DNA of 64,000 bases, from the NCBI RefSeq assembly GCF_947497695.1, contig NZ_CANMHM010000005.1:1-64000 (forward strand), given 5' to 3'. Made by a program: the position numbers and the translations under genes. Under the pieces are notes generated by a model. That model ran no database searches. It saw nothing but the letters and a program-made list of their open reading frames with translations, and had not been told where the DNA came from. Every line of letters starts with the position of its first letter. Within the stretch, counting starts at the first letter, position 1. Positions 1 through 8,382 of this stretch are shown here, in pieces. The DNA comes from an uncultured Polaribacter sp. GTDB taxonomy: Bacteria; Bacteroidota; Bacteroidia; Flavobacteriales; Flavobacteriaceae.

Positions 1-111
1 ACTAAAATGTTATATTCTTTGCTAAAATCGTCTAAAAGACAAAATATTTCGATAATTTTACTGTCAGTAATCATAGAGGAGATATTTATTATCAACTTGT
101 TATTCAGACCA

Positions 112-235
112 TTAAGTTAATAATTTCTTCTCTATTTTACTAATAACTAATACATTTTCTTAGCTCGAACTCACGTTAAGTTAATTATTCCTTCTCTATT
201 TTACTAATATTTAGACTTTTTATTAAGTCGAACTC
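112..235. repeat. Imperfect tandem direct repeat, about 60 bp x 2
   Basis: Copy 1 (112-172) and copy 2 (176-235) both begin TTAAGTTAAT, share the core TTCTCTATTTTACTAAT, and end with TCGAACTC. They are separated by three bases. The middle parts (TAACTAATACATTTTCTTAGC versus a diverged stretch) have drifted, so this is an old duplication. No function is known; it could be a pair of protein binding sites. Confidence 0.65.
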
Positions 236-646
236 CTATTAATTATATAAATACAACTAAATATTTATAATTGTACTAATTGAAGATACAGCTTTTATTG
301 CTAAAAGATAATTACATGTATTTAATACCTAAAACAACCAGTAAGTTAGTTTTTTATCTTGTAATAGGATAAATTTGCTAGTTATTTAGAATTTAAAAAC
401 AAAAGTTTAAGTTAGCTTTTGTGAGATGATTAAAGTGTTTTAAGCAATTGGCTAAAAACACAAATAATTTTTCCTTCATAGTAGTTTATAATCTAGCAAA
501 AGACTTTATTACCAATTTGTATCCTAAAATTTATAATTAAATATTGAAAGGAAACAATTTTAGGCTAAGATTTCTATGAAATTCATAGAAATTGTTTGTG
601 ATATTAGGAATATGGTAATTAGTGAAGTTGGCAAGTATTCAATTCT

Positions 647-675
647 TTGTAAAGTAAATAAATAGTATATATTTG
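647..675 (+). promoter_or_regulatory. Promoter-like site of Bacteroidota type
   Basis: TTG at 647-649, an 18-base spacer and TATATTTG at 668-675 match the Bacteroidota housekeeping consensus TTG-N(17-23)-TAnnTTTG. The first gene in this direction begins about 600 bases later, so it would drive a long leader or a small RNA. In such AT-rich DNA a chance match is possible. Confidence 0.35.
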
Positions 676-980
676 TAGGAATAGTTTTATAATATCAATT
701 TACATATTTTACTGCTAAACATTTTAAAATTTTTAACAAGTTCTGTATTGTTGTGGTCATTATAACTTAAGAAAGTAAGTTGAAAAAGAAATTAAATTTT
801 ATTGATAAAATAGTTGATTTTAGTTATGTTTGGTTTATTTTGATTTTTAAATAGAAAATATTTACAAGCAAAACTGTCTATTTATCGACTAAAAAAAAAT
901 AATAAGATTACCTTATCTAGTTTAATTAGGGATATGACTCTGTAAATGTGAAATAACTATACTAATTTTAAGAATTATTT

Positions 981-988
981 TATCTTTG
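981..988 (+). promoter_or_regulatory. Possible -7 element (TATCTTTG) upstream of cysQ
   Basis: TATCTTTG followed by CGG fits the TAnnTTTG -7 consensus well, but no TTG stands at the expected -33 distance. If used, transcription would begin about 290 bases before cysQ. Confidence 0.3.
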
Positions 989-1283
989 CGGCATATTGTA
1001 TATTTATAACCTAGTCCTTAAAAAAAATATTTTTAGTAACATTGATTGGTTCTTTTAGTACGACGACAAGTTTTGTTAGTTAAATTATTGTTTAGTAATA
1101 ATATCATTAACCATGTAATAGAGGTGATAATTGTTTTGTAGAAATAGGTTTAAAAGTATGTTAGGAGTGCTTAAATATTTTCTGTACAAATTGGTAAAGA
1201 AGTTTTAGTGATATTCAAATATCAACTAAGCAACATTATAGGTATCGAAGTGATTAGTTTTAGAATTAATACTATTAAAAATA

Positions 1284-2087
1284 ATGAAAAAAGAATATAA
1301 GATAGCAATTGAAGCTTCATTAAAAGCAGGACAAGCTATAATGAATGTATATGAAAATGAGGATTTTAATGTGGAGTTAAAAGGTGATAAATCACCATTA
1401 ACTCAAGCAGATAAAGATGCAAATGATATTATTAATTCATTTTTAATTTCTACAGGAATCCCTATCATAAGTGAAGAAAATAAACAGATAAATTACGGAA
1501 TTAGGAAAGATTGGGACATCTGTTGGATTGTAGATCCGGTAGATGGAACTAAAGAATTTATTAAACGAAATGGTGAATTTACAGTAAACATTGCCTTGGT
1601 TTCAAATTGTAAACCTGTTTTTGGTGTTATTTATGTTCCTGCTACTAAAATTATTTATTTTGCAGATGTAGAAAAGAAGAAAGCATATAAATCAGCATTA
1701 GATTCCCATAATGTTGATGTTGAAATCGTTTTAGATTTAGCAAAAGCTATTCACCCTAAAGATGTAAGTAATAATGTTCAGGTTGTAGGTAGTAGGTCGC
1801 ATATGAGTAAAGAAACTTTAAGCTTTATTGAGTCTTTACAATTAAAAGGAAAAGAAGTGGAAATTGTTTCCAAAGGAAGTTCTTTAAAGTTTTGCCTTGT
1901 TGCAGAGGGTAATGCAGATGTATATCCTCGTTTTGCACCAACAATGGAATGGGATACTGCTGCTGGACAAGCAATTTGTAATGCTGTAGGTATAGATGTA
2001 ATTTCTAAAGAAACAAACAATTCATTGCTGTATAATAAGGAAAACTTATTAAATCCCTGGTTTTTAGTTTCTAAAAATGATAAATAG
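1284..2087 (+). CDS. cysQ: 3'(2'),5'-bisphosphate nucleotidase CysQ
   Basis: CysQ removes the 3'-phosphate from PAP, the by-product left when PAPS donates sulfate. The 267-aa protein is an inositol-monophosphatase-fold enzyme: metal ligands Glu64-Glu65, then the signature WIVDPVDGTKEF at 81-92 with Asp84 and Asp87, and the second motif WDTAAGQAI starting at Trp223. Length is normal for CysQ. It heads a tight gene string with a DUF2061 protein (11-base overlap) and cysC, cysD and cysN, so its natural job here is clearing PAP produced by the sulfotransferases encoded downstream. No signal peptide is visible; it should be cytoplasmic. Assignment is firm; the coupling to sulfotransferases is inferred from context. 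Confidence 0.93.
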   Translation: MKKEYKIAIEASLKAGQAIMNVYENEDFNVELKGDKSPLTQADKDANDIINSFLISTGIPIISEENKQINYGIRKDWDICWIVDPVDGTKEFIKRNGEFTVNIALVSNCKPVFGVIYVPATKIIYFADVEKKKAYKSALDSHNVDVEIVLDLAKAIHPKDVSNNVQVVGSRSHMSKETLSFIESLQLKGKEVEIVSKGSSLKFCLVAEGNADVYPRFAPTMEWDTAAGQAICNAVGIDVISKETNNSLLYNKENLLNPWFLVSKNDK

Positions 2088-2508
2088 TTCTAGGAAAAGA
2101 CATATACTCAAAGCATTTACTTGGAGGTTTGTTGGTTCAATAGATACTTTTTTTTTATCTTGGTTGATATCAGGAGATCCAATGATAGGTATGAAAATCG
2201 GTTTTACCGAAGTGATTACTAAAACTTTTTTATATTATTTACATGAGAGGGCTTGGTTTAAATTTAGTATAATTGATAGTAAAAAAAGACATTTTGTTAA
2301 AACTATTACTTGGAGGTTTATAGGTACTTTAGATACGATGCTTTTGTCATGGTATATGACAGGTGATCCCCTTACAGGATTGAAAATAGGAATAGCAGAA
2401 GTCTTAACAAAAATGTTGTTATATTATTTGCACGAAAGACTTTGGTATCAGATTGATTTTGGATTAAAGAAACGTAGAAGATTAAAAAAATGGAAAAAAA
2501 CATTATAG
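2077..2508 (+). CDS. DUF2061 membrane protein with two tandem DUF2061 repeats
   Basis: The 143-aa protein consists of two copies of the same roughly 55-residue unit (about residues 7-62 and 70-127). Each runs K-x-(F/I)-TWRF-(V/I)-G, then D-T, LSW, GDP, KIG, E-V-(I/L)-TK and YYLHER. Most DUF2061 proteins carry one unit; this one is an internal duplication. Each unit has hydrophobic stretches compatible with a small membrane hairpin, and the C-terminus is very basic (KKRRRLKKWKK). It overlaps cysQ by 11 bases and cysC by 19, so translation is coupled inside the PAPS module. The biochemical role is not established; association with sulfate assimilation is suggested only by position. Confidence 0.85.
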   Translation: MINSSRKRHILKAFTWRFVGSIDTFFLSWLISGDPMIGMKIGFTEVITKTFLYYLHERAWFKFSIIDSKKRHFVKTITWRFIGTLDTMLLSWYMTGDPLTGLKIGIAEVLTKMLLYYLHERLWYQIDFGLKKRRRLKKWKKTL

Positions 2509-3089
2509 AACATTCGTATCAGATTTCTCTGAGTGATAGAAAGATATTAAATAACCATAATTCCTTCTTGATTTGGTTTACAGGTCTTTCAGGTTCTGGG
2601 AAATCGACAATTGCAAACGCAGTTGAGCAAGAATTATTTAAAAAAGGAATAAAAACTTATACCTTAGATGGCGATAATATTAGGAGAGGGATAAATAAAG
2701 ATTTAAGTTTTAGTCCAGAAGATAGAACTGAAAATATTCGTAGAATTGCCGAGATTGCAAATTTATTTATTGATGCTGGTATTATTGTTTTAGCAGCATT
2801 TATATCACCATATAAAAAAGATAGGGAGAATATTAAGAATATAGTCAACGACGTTAATTTTGTAGAGATTTATATTGAAACAAGTGTTCAGGAATGTGAG
2901 CGAAGAGATGTAAAAGGTCTTTATAAAAAAGCTAGAGCCGGAGAAATTAAAAATATGACTGGTATTTCTGCTCCATATGAAGCACCTGAAAACCCAGCGA
3001 TTAAAATAGAAACAGAAAAAGAATCAATAGAGTCTGCTGTAAAAAGAATTGTTGATTATGTAAAACCTAAATTAGAAATAAAAAAATGA
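2490..3089 (+). CDS. cysC: Adenylyl-sulfate (APS) kinase CysC
   Basis: CysC phosphorylates APS at the 3' position to give PAPS. The 199-aa protein has the P-loop GLSGSGKS at 32-39, the DGDNIRRGIN motif at 60-69, an FISPY motif near residue 105 that holds the conserved Ser, and the KGLYKKARAGE / MTGISAPYE substrate-loop signature near the C-terminal third. It is a stand-alone kinase, not the CysNC fusion. It overlaps both neighbours (19 bases with the DUF2061 gene, 4 with cysD). In this locus its product most plausibly serves sulfotransferases, because no PAPS reductase is found nearby. Confidence 0.95.
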   Translation: MEKNIIEHSYQISLSDRKILNNHNSFLIWFTGLSGSGKSTIANAVEQELFKKGIKTYTLDGDNIRRGINKDLSFSPEDRTENIRRIAEIANLFIDAGIIVLAAFISPYKKDRENIKNIVNDVNFVEIYIETSVQECERRDVKGLYKKARAGEIKNMTGISAPYEAPENPAIKIETEKESIESAVKRIVDYVKPKLEIKK

Positions 3090-3991
3090 GTAAGTATTAT
3101 TTAAATTATTTAGACGAGTTAGAGAGTGAAGCAATTTTTATTTTACGTGAAGTTTGGACACAATTTGAAAACCCAGTAATATTGTTTTCTGGTGGAAAAG
3201 ATTCAATTTTAGTTACTCATTTAGCTAAAAAAGCTTTTTATCCTGCTAAAATACCTTTTCCATTAATGCATGTAGATACAGGTCACAACTTTCCAGAAAC
3301 CATAGAGTTTAGAGATAAAACGATAAAGAATTTAGGGGTTGATTTAATAGTTGGTTCTGTTCAAGAATCTATAAACGATGGAAGGGTTGCTGAAGAAAAA
3401 GGGAAAAATGCAACAAGAAATGCACTTCAAATTACTACTCTATTGGATGTTATTGAAGAAAATAAAGTTGATTGTGCAATAGGAGGAGGTAGAAGAGATG
3501 AAGAAAAAGCAAGAGCAAAAGAACGTTTCTTTTCTCATCGTAATGAATTTGGGCAATGGGATCCAAAAAATCAACGACCAGAATTGTGGAATTTATTTAA
3601 TGGTAAGTATTTTCAAGGAGAGCATTTTAGGGCTTTTCCAATTAGTAATTGGACAGAAATGGATGTATGGAATTATATAAAACGTGAAAACATAGATATT
3701 CCTTCATTATATTTTGCCCACGAAAGAGAGGTTGTAAGAAGAGATGGTACTTGGATACCTAATTCTAAATTTTTAAAGTTAGATCCTAACGAAGAAATTG
3801 TTACTAAAAAAATTCGTTTCAGAACATTAGGTGACATCACAATTACTGGAGGAGATGAATCTGATGCAGATACTCTTGAAAAAATAGCAATTGAAGTTTC
3901 TGGTATGCGACAAACCGAAAGAGGTAATAGAAGTGATGACAAGAGGTCTGAATCAGCAATGGAAGATAGAAAACGTCAAGGATATTTTTAG
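3086..3991 (+). CDS. cysD: Sulfate adenylyltransferase subunit 2 CysD
   Basis: CysD is the catalytic ATP-sulfurylase subunit that forms APS from sulfate and ATP, working as a heterodimer with the GTPase CysN. The 301-aa protein has the PP-loop SGGKDS at 35-40, then the HVDTGHNFPET segment and the family C-terminus ending in a Ser/Arg-rich tail (MEDRKRQGYF). Length is as expected. The ATGA overlap with cysC and the 36-base gap to cysN show one transcription unit. Confidence 0.96.
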   Translation: MSKYYLNYLDELESEAIFILREVWTQFENPVILFSGGKDSILVTHLAKKAFYPAKIPFPLMHVDTGHNFPETIEFRDKTIKNLGVDLIVGSVQESINDGRVAEEKGKNATRNALQITTLLDVIEENKVDCAIGGGRRDEEKARAKERFFSHRNEFGQWDPKNQRPELWNLFNGKYFQGEHFRAFPISNWTEMDVWNYIKRENIDIPSLYFAHEREVVRRDGTWIPNSKFLKLDPNEEIVTKKIRFRTLGDITITGGDESDADTLEKIAIEVSGMRQTERGNRSDDKRSESAMEDRKRQGYF

Positions 3992-4027
3992 GAACACTTC
4001 ATTTTAATTAAAAAAAAATAAAATATT

Positions 4028-5281
4028 ATGATAGATAATAATCAATTATTACGTTTTACAACTGCTGGAAGTGTAGATGATGGAAAAAGTACCCTAATTG
4101 GTAGGTTGCTTTATGATTCAAAATCAATTTTTGAAGATCAAATTGCGTCAATTGAAAATACGAGTAAGAAAAAAGGGCATAAAGGTCTAGATATGGCACT
4201 TTTTACAGATGGCTTAAGAGATGAAAGAGAACAAGGAATCACTATTGATGTTGCTTACAGGTATTTTACAACTCCAAAACGTAAATTTATTATTGCAGAT
4301 ACACCAGGACATATACAGTATACCCGAAATATGATAACTGGTGCGTCAACAGCCAATGTAGCAACTATTTTAATTGATGCAAGACATGGTGTAATCGAAC
4401 AAACTAAGAGGCATACTTTTATAGCCTCTTTATTAAATATACCTCATGTTATTGTTTGTATAAATAAAATGGATTTAGTAGGTTATTCAGAGAAAATTTT
4501 TAACGATATTGTTTCTGAATTTGAAGAAATAGCATCTAAAATGCAAGTACAAGATGTTCGATTCATCCCTATGAGTGCCTTGCTAGGGGATAATGTAGTT
4601 AACAAATCTGAAAATATGCCTTGGTTTCAGGGAGCTCCTATGTTACATACTTTAGAAACTATGCATATTAGTAGTGATATTAATAAGATAGATTCTCGTT
4701 TTCCTGTACAAACAGTTTTAAGACCCCAAACAGAAGATTTTATTGATTATAGAGGTTATGCAGGTCGTATTGCTGGAGGTATTTTTAGATTAGGTGATGA
4801 TGTTACAGTACTGCCTTCAGGATTTAGTTCTAAAATTAAATCTATAGATACTATGGATGGTCAAATTAATGAAGCTTTTGCACCAATGTCAGTATCAATA
4901 ACACTCGAAGACGATATAGACATTAGCAGAGGTGACATGATTGTGAAATCGAATAATAAACCAAGTGTTACTCAAGATTTAGAAGTTATGTTATGTTGGT
5001 TAAATGATGCACCTGCAAAACCAAGAGCTAAATATTCTATTAAACATACTTCTAATCTTCAAAAAGCAATGATAAAAGAAGTTTTTTATAAAATAGACAT
5101 TAATTCATTAAGTCGAAATTTAGAAGATAAAGATTTAAATATGAATGAAATTGCAAAAGTAAAAATTAGAACTACCAAACCTTTAATGTTAGATTCTTAC
5201 AGAGAAAATAGAACTACCGGAAGTATTATTCTTGTCGATGATATGACTAATGAAACTGTAGCTGCTGGTATGCTTGTCTAA
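4028..5281 (+). CDS. cysN: Sulfate adenylyltransferase subunit 1 (GTPase) CysN
   Basis: CysN couples GTP hydrolysis to APS formation by CysD. The 417-aa protein is an EF-Tu-like GTPase: G1 GSVDDGKS at 14-21, DTPGH at 91-95, NKMD at 145-148, followed by two beta-barrel domains. It ends without an APS-kinase domain, in agreement with the separate cysC. It is the last sulfate gene; only 17 bases separate it from kdsD, so the Kdo genes are probably co-transcribed with the PAPS module. Confidence 0.96.
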   Translation: MIDNNQLLRFTTAGSVDDGKSTLIGRLLYDSKSIFEDQIASIENTSKKKGHKGLDMALFTDGLRDEREQGITIDVAYRYFTTPKRKFIIADTPGHIQYTRNMITGASTANVATILIDARHGVIEQTKRHTFIASLLNIPHVIVCINKMDLVGYSEKIFNDIVSEFEEIASKMQVQDVRFIPMSALLGDNVVNKSENMPWFQGAPMLHTLETMHISSDINKIDSRFPVQTVLRPQTEDFIDYRGYAGRIAGGIFRLGDDVTVLPSGFSSKIKSIDTMDGQINEAFAPMSVSITLEDDIDISRGDMIVKSNNKPSVTQDLEVMLCWLNDAPAKPRAKYSIKHTSNLQKAMIKEVFYKIDINSLSRNLEDKDLNMNEIAKVKIRTTKPLMLDSYRENRTTGSIILVDDMTNETVAAGMLV

Positions 5282-5298
5282 ATGTACTTATAAAAAAA

Positions 5299-6249
5299 AT
5301 GGATTTAAAAAAAATTGCGAAAAAAGTTTTTGAAATCGAAGCCGAACAAATTGCAAACTTATCAAAACTTCTGACGGAAGATTTTGAAAAATCAATTAAT
5401 TTAATAAGCTCATGTTCGGGTAAGTTTATTATTACAGGTATGGGAAAATCTGGAATTGTTGGAAAAAAAATTGCTGCGACTTTGGCTAGTACAGGTACAC
5501 CAAGTTTTTTTCTACATCCAGGAGAAGCTTATCATGGTGACCTAGGTATGATTGAAAAAGAAGATGTTGTTTTATTAATATCTAATTCGGGTGAAACTGA
5601 TGAGGTTTTAAAGTTGATTCCTTTTTTGAAAAGTCAAGAAAATATAACAATCTCTATGACAGGGAATCTTAGTTCAACTTTAGCCAACAACACTAATTGT
5701 CATTTAAATGTTTTTGTTGAAAAAGAAGCTTGCCCTCTTCAGCTAGCTCCCACTTCATCTACTACAGCCACAATGGTTATGGGAGATGCACTAGCAGTTG
5801 CTTTAATGAAAGTTAGAAAGTTTAAAGATGTGAATTTTGCTAAATTTCATCCAGGAGGAAGTTTAGGTAGAAGATTATTACAAACTTTAGAAAATGTAAT
5901 GAAAAAAGAAAATTTGCCATTAGTACTTCCTTCTGCTTCCATCAAAGAAACAATTCAAGTTATTACTAATGGTAAGTTTGGTCTTGTAATAGTTGTAAAC
6001 AATAATAAGGAAATAGTCGGAGTAATTTCTGATGGAGACATTAGAAGAGCTATGGAAACAAATCAAAATGATTTCTTTTCACTTAAGGCTAAAGACATAA
6101 TGACAGACAGTCCTAAGACAGCTATTTTGAGTACTAGTTTGGTTGAGGCAGGAAAGAAAATGAATAATGAAAAAATCAGTTCTCTTATAGTTGTTGATAA
6201 TCAAAATAAATTAAGAGGAATTGCCCAGTTATTTGATTTAGGTATTTAG
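5299..6249 (+). CDS. kdsD: Arabinose-5-phosphate isomerase (Kdo pathway, KdsD/KpsF type)
   Basis: This enzyme converts ribulose 5-phosphate to arabinose 5-phosphate, the first step towards Kdo. The 316-aa protein has a sugar isomerase (SIS) domain with GMGKSG at 47-52, the HPGEAYHGDLGMI and ISNSGETDE motifs, and KFHPGGSLGRRL closing the domain. A tandem CBS pair follows from about residue 200 (VMKK..., IMTDSP...). SIS plus two CBS domains and this length are typical for KdsD/KpsF/GutQ. Four genes for the complete Kdo route lie in a row. In capsule loci the KpsF version is common, so it may be locus-dedicated. Confidence 0.92.
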   Translation: MDLKKIAKKVFEIEAEQIANLSKLLTEDFEKSINLISSCSGKFIITGMGKSGIVGKKIAATLASTGTPSFFLHPGEAYHGDLGMIEKEDVVLLISNSGETDEVLKLIPFLKSQENITISMTGNLSSTLANNTNCHLNVFVEKEACPLQLAPTSSTTATMVMGDALAVALMKVRKFKDVNFAKFHPGGSLGRRLLQTLENVMKKENLPLVLPSASIKETIQVITNGKFGLVIVVNNNKEIVGVISDGDIRRAMETNQNDFFSLKAKDIMTDSPKTAILSTSLVEAGKKMNNEKISSLIVVDNQNKLRGIAQLFDLGI

Positions 6250-6253
6250 GATT

Positions 6254-7012
6254 ATGAAAAGAGTTATTATAATTCCTGCAAGGTTAAATTCCAGCAGACT
6301 CCCCAATAAAGTACTGTTAGATTTAGAAGGTAAAACTGTATTGCAAAGAGTTTTTGATCAATGTGTAAAAGTACAAAATGTAATTACTTATATAGCTACT
6401 GATAGTGAGTTGATTAGGGAAGAATGCTTGACTTTTACTGACAACATCATAATGACAAAAACTACGCATGATTCTGGGACGGAAAGAGTAATTGAGGCTG
6501 TTTTAAATTTGGATTGTAACGTTGTGGTAAATGTACAAGGAGACGAGCCTTTTATAAATCCTTTATTAATTGAAAATCTATTTCAAACAATTGAAAAAGA
6601 TTCCGTATTAATGGCAAGTGTAAAGGAAAGAATTACAGAAAAAAAAGATTTAATTAACTCAAACTCTGTTAAAGTTATTACTGATAAAAATAACAACGCA
6701 TTGTATTTTTCAAGGTCAGTTATTCCTTTTTTTAGAGATGGTTTAGAGAGTATACTTGATGATAATGGGAAAATTTCCAGTTCATATTTTTTTTATAGGC
6801 ATGTTGGTATATATGCATATAAAAAATCATTTTTATGTGAGTATTCAAATTTAAATGAAGGTTATTTAGAAAAGTTAGAAAAGTTAGAACAATTGCGTGT
6901 ACTTGAGAATGGTATAAAAATTAAAATGATAGAGACTAGTTATAAGTCAATTGGTATAGATACAAAAGATGACTATTACAGTGCTTTAAAAATAATAAGG
7001 GATGGTTTTTAA
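6254..7012 (+). CDS. kdsB: 3-deoxy-manno-octulosonate cytidylyltransferase KdsB
   Basis: KdsB activates Kdo to CMP-Kdo. The 252-aa protein opens with the nucleotidyltransferase signature IIIPARLNSSRLPNK, carries VNVQGDEPFI near residues 95-104, and has the family segments LYFSRSVIPF and RHVGIYAYKK. Length matches the family. It starts four bases after kdsD and overlaps kdsC by 11 bases. Confidence 0.95.
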   Translation: MKRVIIIPARLNSSRLPNKVLLDLEGKTVLQRVFDQCVKVQNVITYIATDSELIREECLTFTDNIIMTKTTHDSGTERVIEAVLNLDCNVVVNVQGDEPFINPLLIENLFQTIEKDSVLMASVKERITEKKDLINSNSVKVITDKNNNALYFSRSVIPFFRDGLESILDDNGKISSSYFFYRHVGIYAYKKSFLCEYSNLNEGYLEKLEKLEQLRVLENGIKIKMIETSYKSIGIDTKDDYYSALKIIRDGF

Positions 7013-7538
7013 TAATGAAAAAGTAAAAGAGAAAGCACTTAAAATTAAGGCGTTTTTATTAGATGTAGATGGTGTGTTGACAGATGGTAGTATTATTTAT
7101 GATAACGACGGCTTGGAATATAAAAAATTTAATGTTAAAGACGGTCAAATAATATCTCATCTTAAATCTTTAGGTTTTTTTATAGGTGTTATTACTGGAA
7201 GAGAATCAGATGTTGTTAAAAATAGGTGTAAAGAGTTAAAAATTGATTTTCATAAACACGGAATTAAAAATAAGCTGATAGAATATCAAAAATTTAAAGA
7301 AACTTATAATGTTAATGATGATGAAATTGTATATGTAGGTGATGATATTATTGATTTGTGTATTTTGTCAAAGTGTGGTTTAAGTGTAACGCCTAATGAC
7401 GCTAGGTTTTATATGAAAGAATCTGTAGATATAATAACAGAATCTAAAGGAGGAGAAGGTGTTTTTAGAGATATAGCCGATTTTGTGTTAGATAGCCAAA
7501 ACCTTTTAATTGAAATAATTGAGAAGCTAAAGAAATAA
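7002..7538 (+). CDS. kdsC: 3-deoxy-D-manno-octulosonate 8-phosphate phosphatase KdsC
   Basis: KdsC dephosphorylates Kdo-8-phosphate. The 178-aa protein is a capless HAD phosphatase: catalytic DVDGVLTDG with Asp21 and Asp23, TGRESDVV for motif II, a Lys in HKHGIKNK, and GDDIIDL for motif IV. The start overlaps the end of kdsB by 11 bases; a later ATG at 7016 reads straight into a stop, which supports the upstream start. It belongs to the Kdo gene string. Confidence 0.93.
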   Translation: MVFNNEKVKEKALKIKAFLLDVDGVLTDGSIIYDNDGLEYKKFNVKDGQIISHLKSLGFFIGVITGRESDVVKNRCKELKIDFHKHGIKNKLIEYQKFKETYNVNDDEIVYVGDDIIDLCILSKCGLSVTPNDARFYMKESVDIITESKGGEGVFRDIADFVLDSQNLLIEIIEKLKK

Positions 7539-7554
7539 ATAATATAATAATACT

Positions 7555-8382
7555 ATGAATACTGTTTTAAAAGGAATTCCTAATATCAAAAACCTAAACT
7601 CAGATAATTTTTTCTTATTATCTGGTCCTTGTGCTATCGAGGGTGAAGACATGGCATTGCGCATTGCTGAGAAAATTGTTACTATTACTGATAAATTACA
7701 AATTCCGTATATTTTTAAAGGAAGTTTTAAAAAAGCAAACAGAAGTAGAATTGATAGTTTTACAGGTATTGGAGATGAAAAAGCACTAAAAATTTTACGC
7801 AAAGTTTCAGAAACTTTTAACGTGCCAACTGTTACAGATATTCATGAAGTTTCTGATGCTATAAAAGCAGCTGAGTATGTAGATGTTTTACAAATTCCTG
7901 CTTTTTTAGTTCGTCAAACAGATTTAGTGGTGGCTGCTGCAAAAACAGGTAAAGTTGTCAACTTAAAAAAAGGACAATTTATGAGTCCTGCTGCGATGAA
8001 ACATGCTGTACAAAAAGTAAAAGATGCAGGTTCAGAAAAAGCATGGATTACAGATAGAGGTACTATGTTTGGCTACCAAGACATGATTGTAGATTTTAGA
8101 GGAATACCAGAAATGAGAAAATTTGCACCTACAGTTTTAGACGTAACCCACTCTCTACAACAACCAAATCAAACTGCGGGTGTTACAGGTGGCAGACCAG
8201 ACATGATTGAAACCATTGCCAGAGCAGGAATTGTAAATAATGTAGATGGTTTGTTTATAGAAACTCATTTTGACCTTGCAAATGCAAAAAGTGATGGAGC
8301 TAATATGCTACATTTAGATAATTTAGAAGTATTATTATACAACCTTAAAGAAATTAAGAAAACAGTTAATAGTCTTGATTAA
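7555..8382 (+). CDS. kdsA: 3-deoxy-8-phosphooctulonate synthase KdsA
   Basis: KdsA condenses phosphoenolpyruvate with arabinose 5-phosphate to give Kdo-8-phosphate. The 275-aa protein shows the family landmarks LLSGPCAIEGED near the N-terminus, FKGSFKKANRSR, TDIHE, VLQIPAFLVRQTDL, NLKKGQFMSP and DVTHSLQQPN. Length is normal. It closes the Kdo module (order D-B-C-A). The stop codon is overlapped by the next gene, a flippase, so the Kdo and glycan-assembly genes are physically linked. Confidence 0.96.
   Translation: MNTVLKGIPNIKNLNSDNFFLLSGPCAIEGEDMALRIAEKIVTITDKLQIPYIFKGSFKKANRSRIDSFTGIGDEKALKILRKVSETFNVPTVTDIHEVSDAIKAAEYVDVLQIPAFLVRQTDLVVAAAKTGKVVNLKKGQFMSPAAMKHAVQKVKDAGSEKAWITDRGTMFGYQDMIVDFRGIPEMRKFAPTVLDVTHSLQQPNQTAGVTGGRPDMIETIARAGIVNNVDGLFIETHFDLANAKSDGANMLHLDNLEVLLYNLKEIKKTVNSLD

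Larger units (their letters stand above)
1..1283. other. AT-rich non-coding region upstream of the glycan locus
   Basis: No reading frame of useful length or recognisable protein remnant is seen on either strand. The region holds an imperfect tandem direct repeat (112-235) and two promoter-like sites on the plus strand (647-675 and 981-988). Base composition is extremely A/T rich. It may contain the regulatory leader of the 26-kb glycan locus that follows, or be a decayed remnant of older genes; the sequence does not decide between them. Confidence 0.6.

Noticed and set aside
1284..5281. A reductive sulfate assimilation operon for cysteine synthesis
   Set aside because: No PAPS reductase (cysH), sulfite reductase or cysteine synthase genes follow; cysC, cysQ and sulfotransferases point to sulfate donation instead. 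The genome outside the window could still change this.
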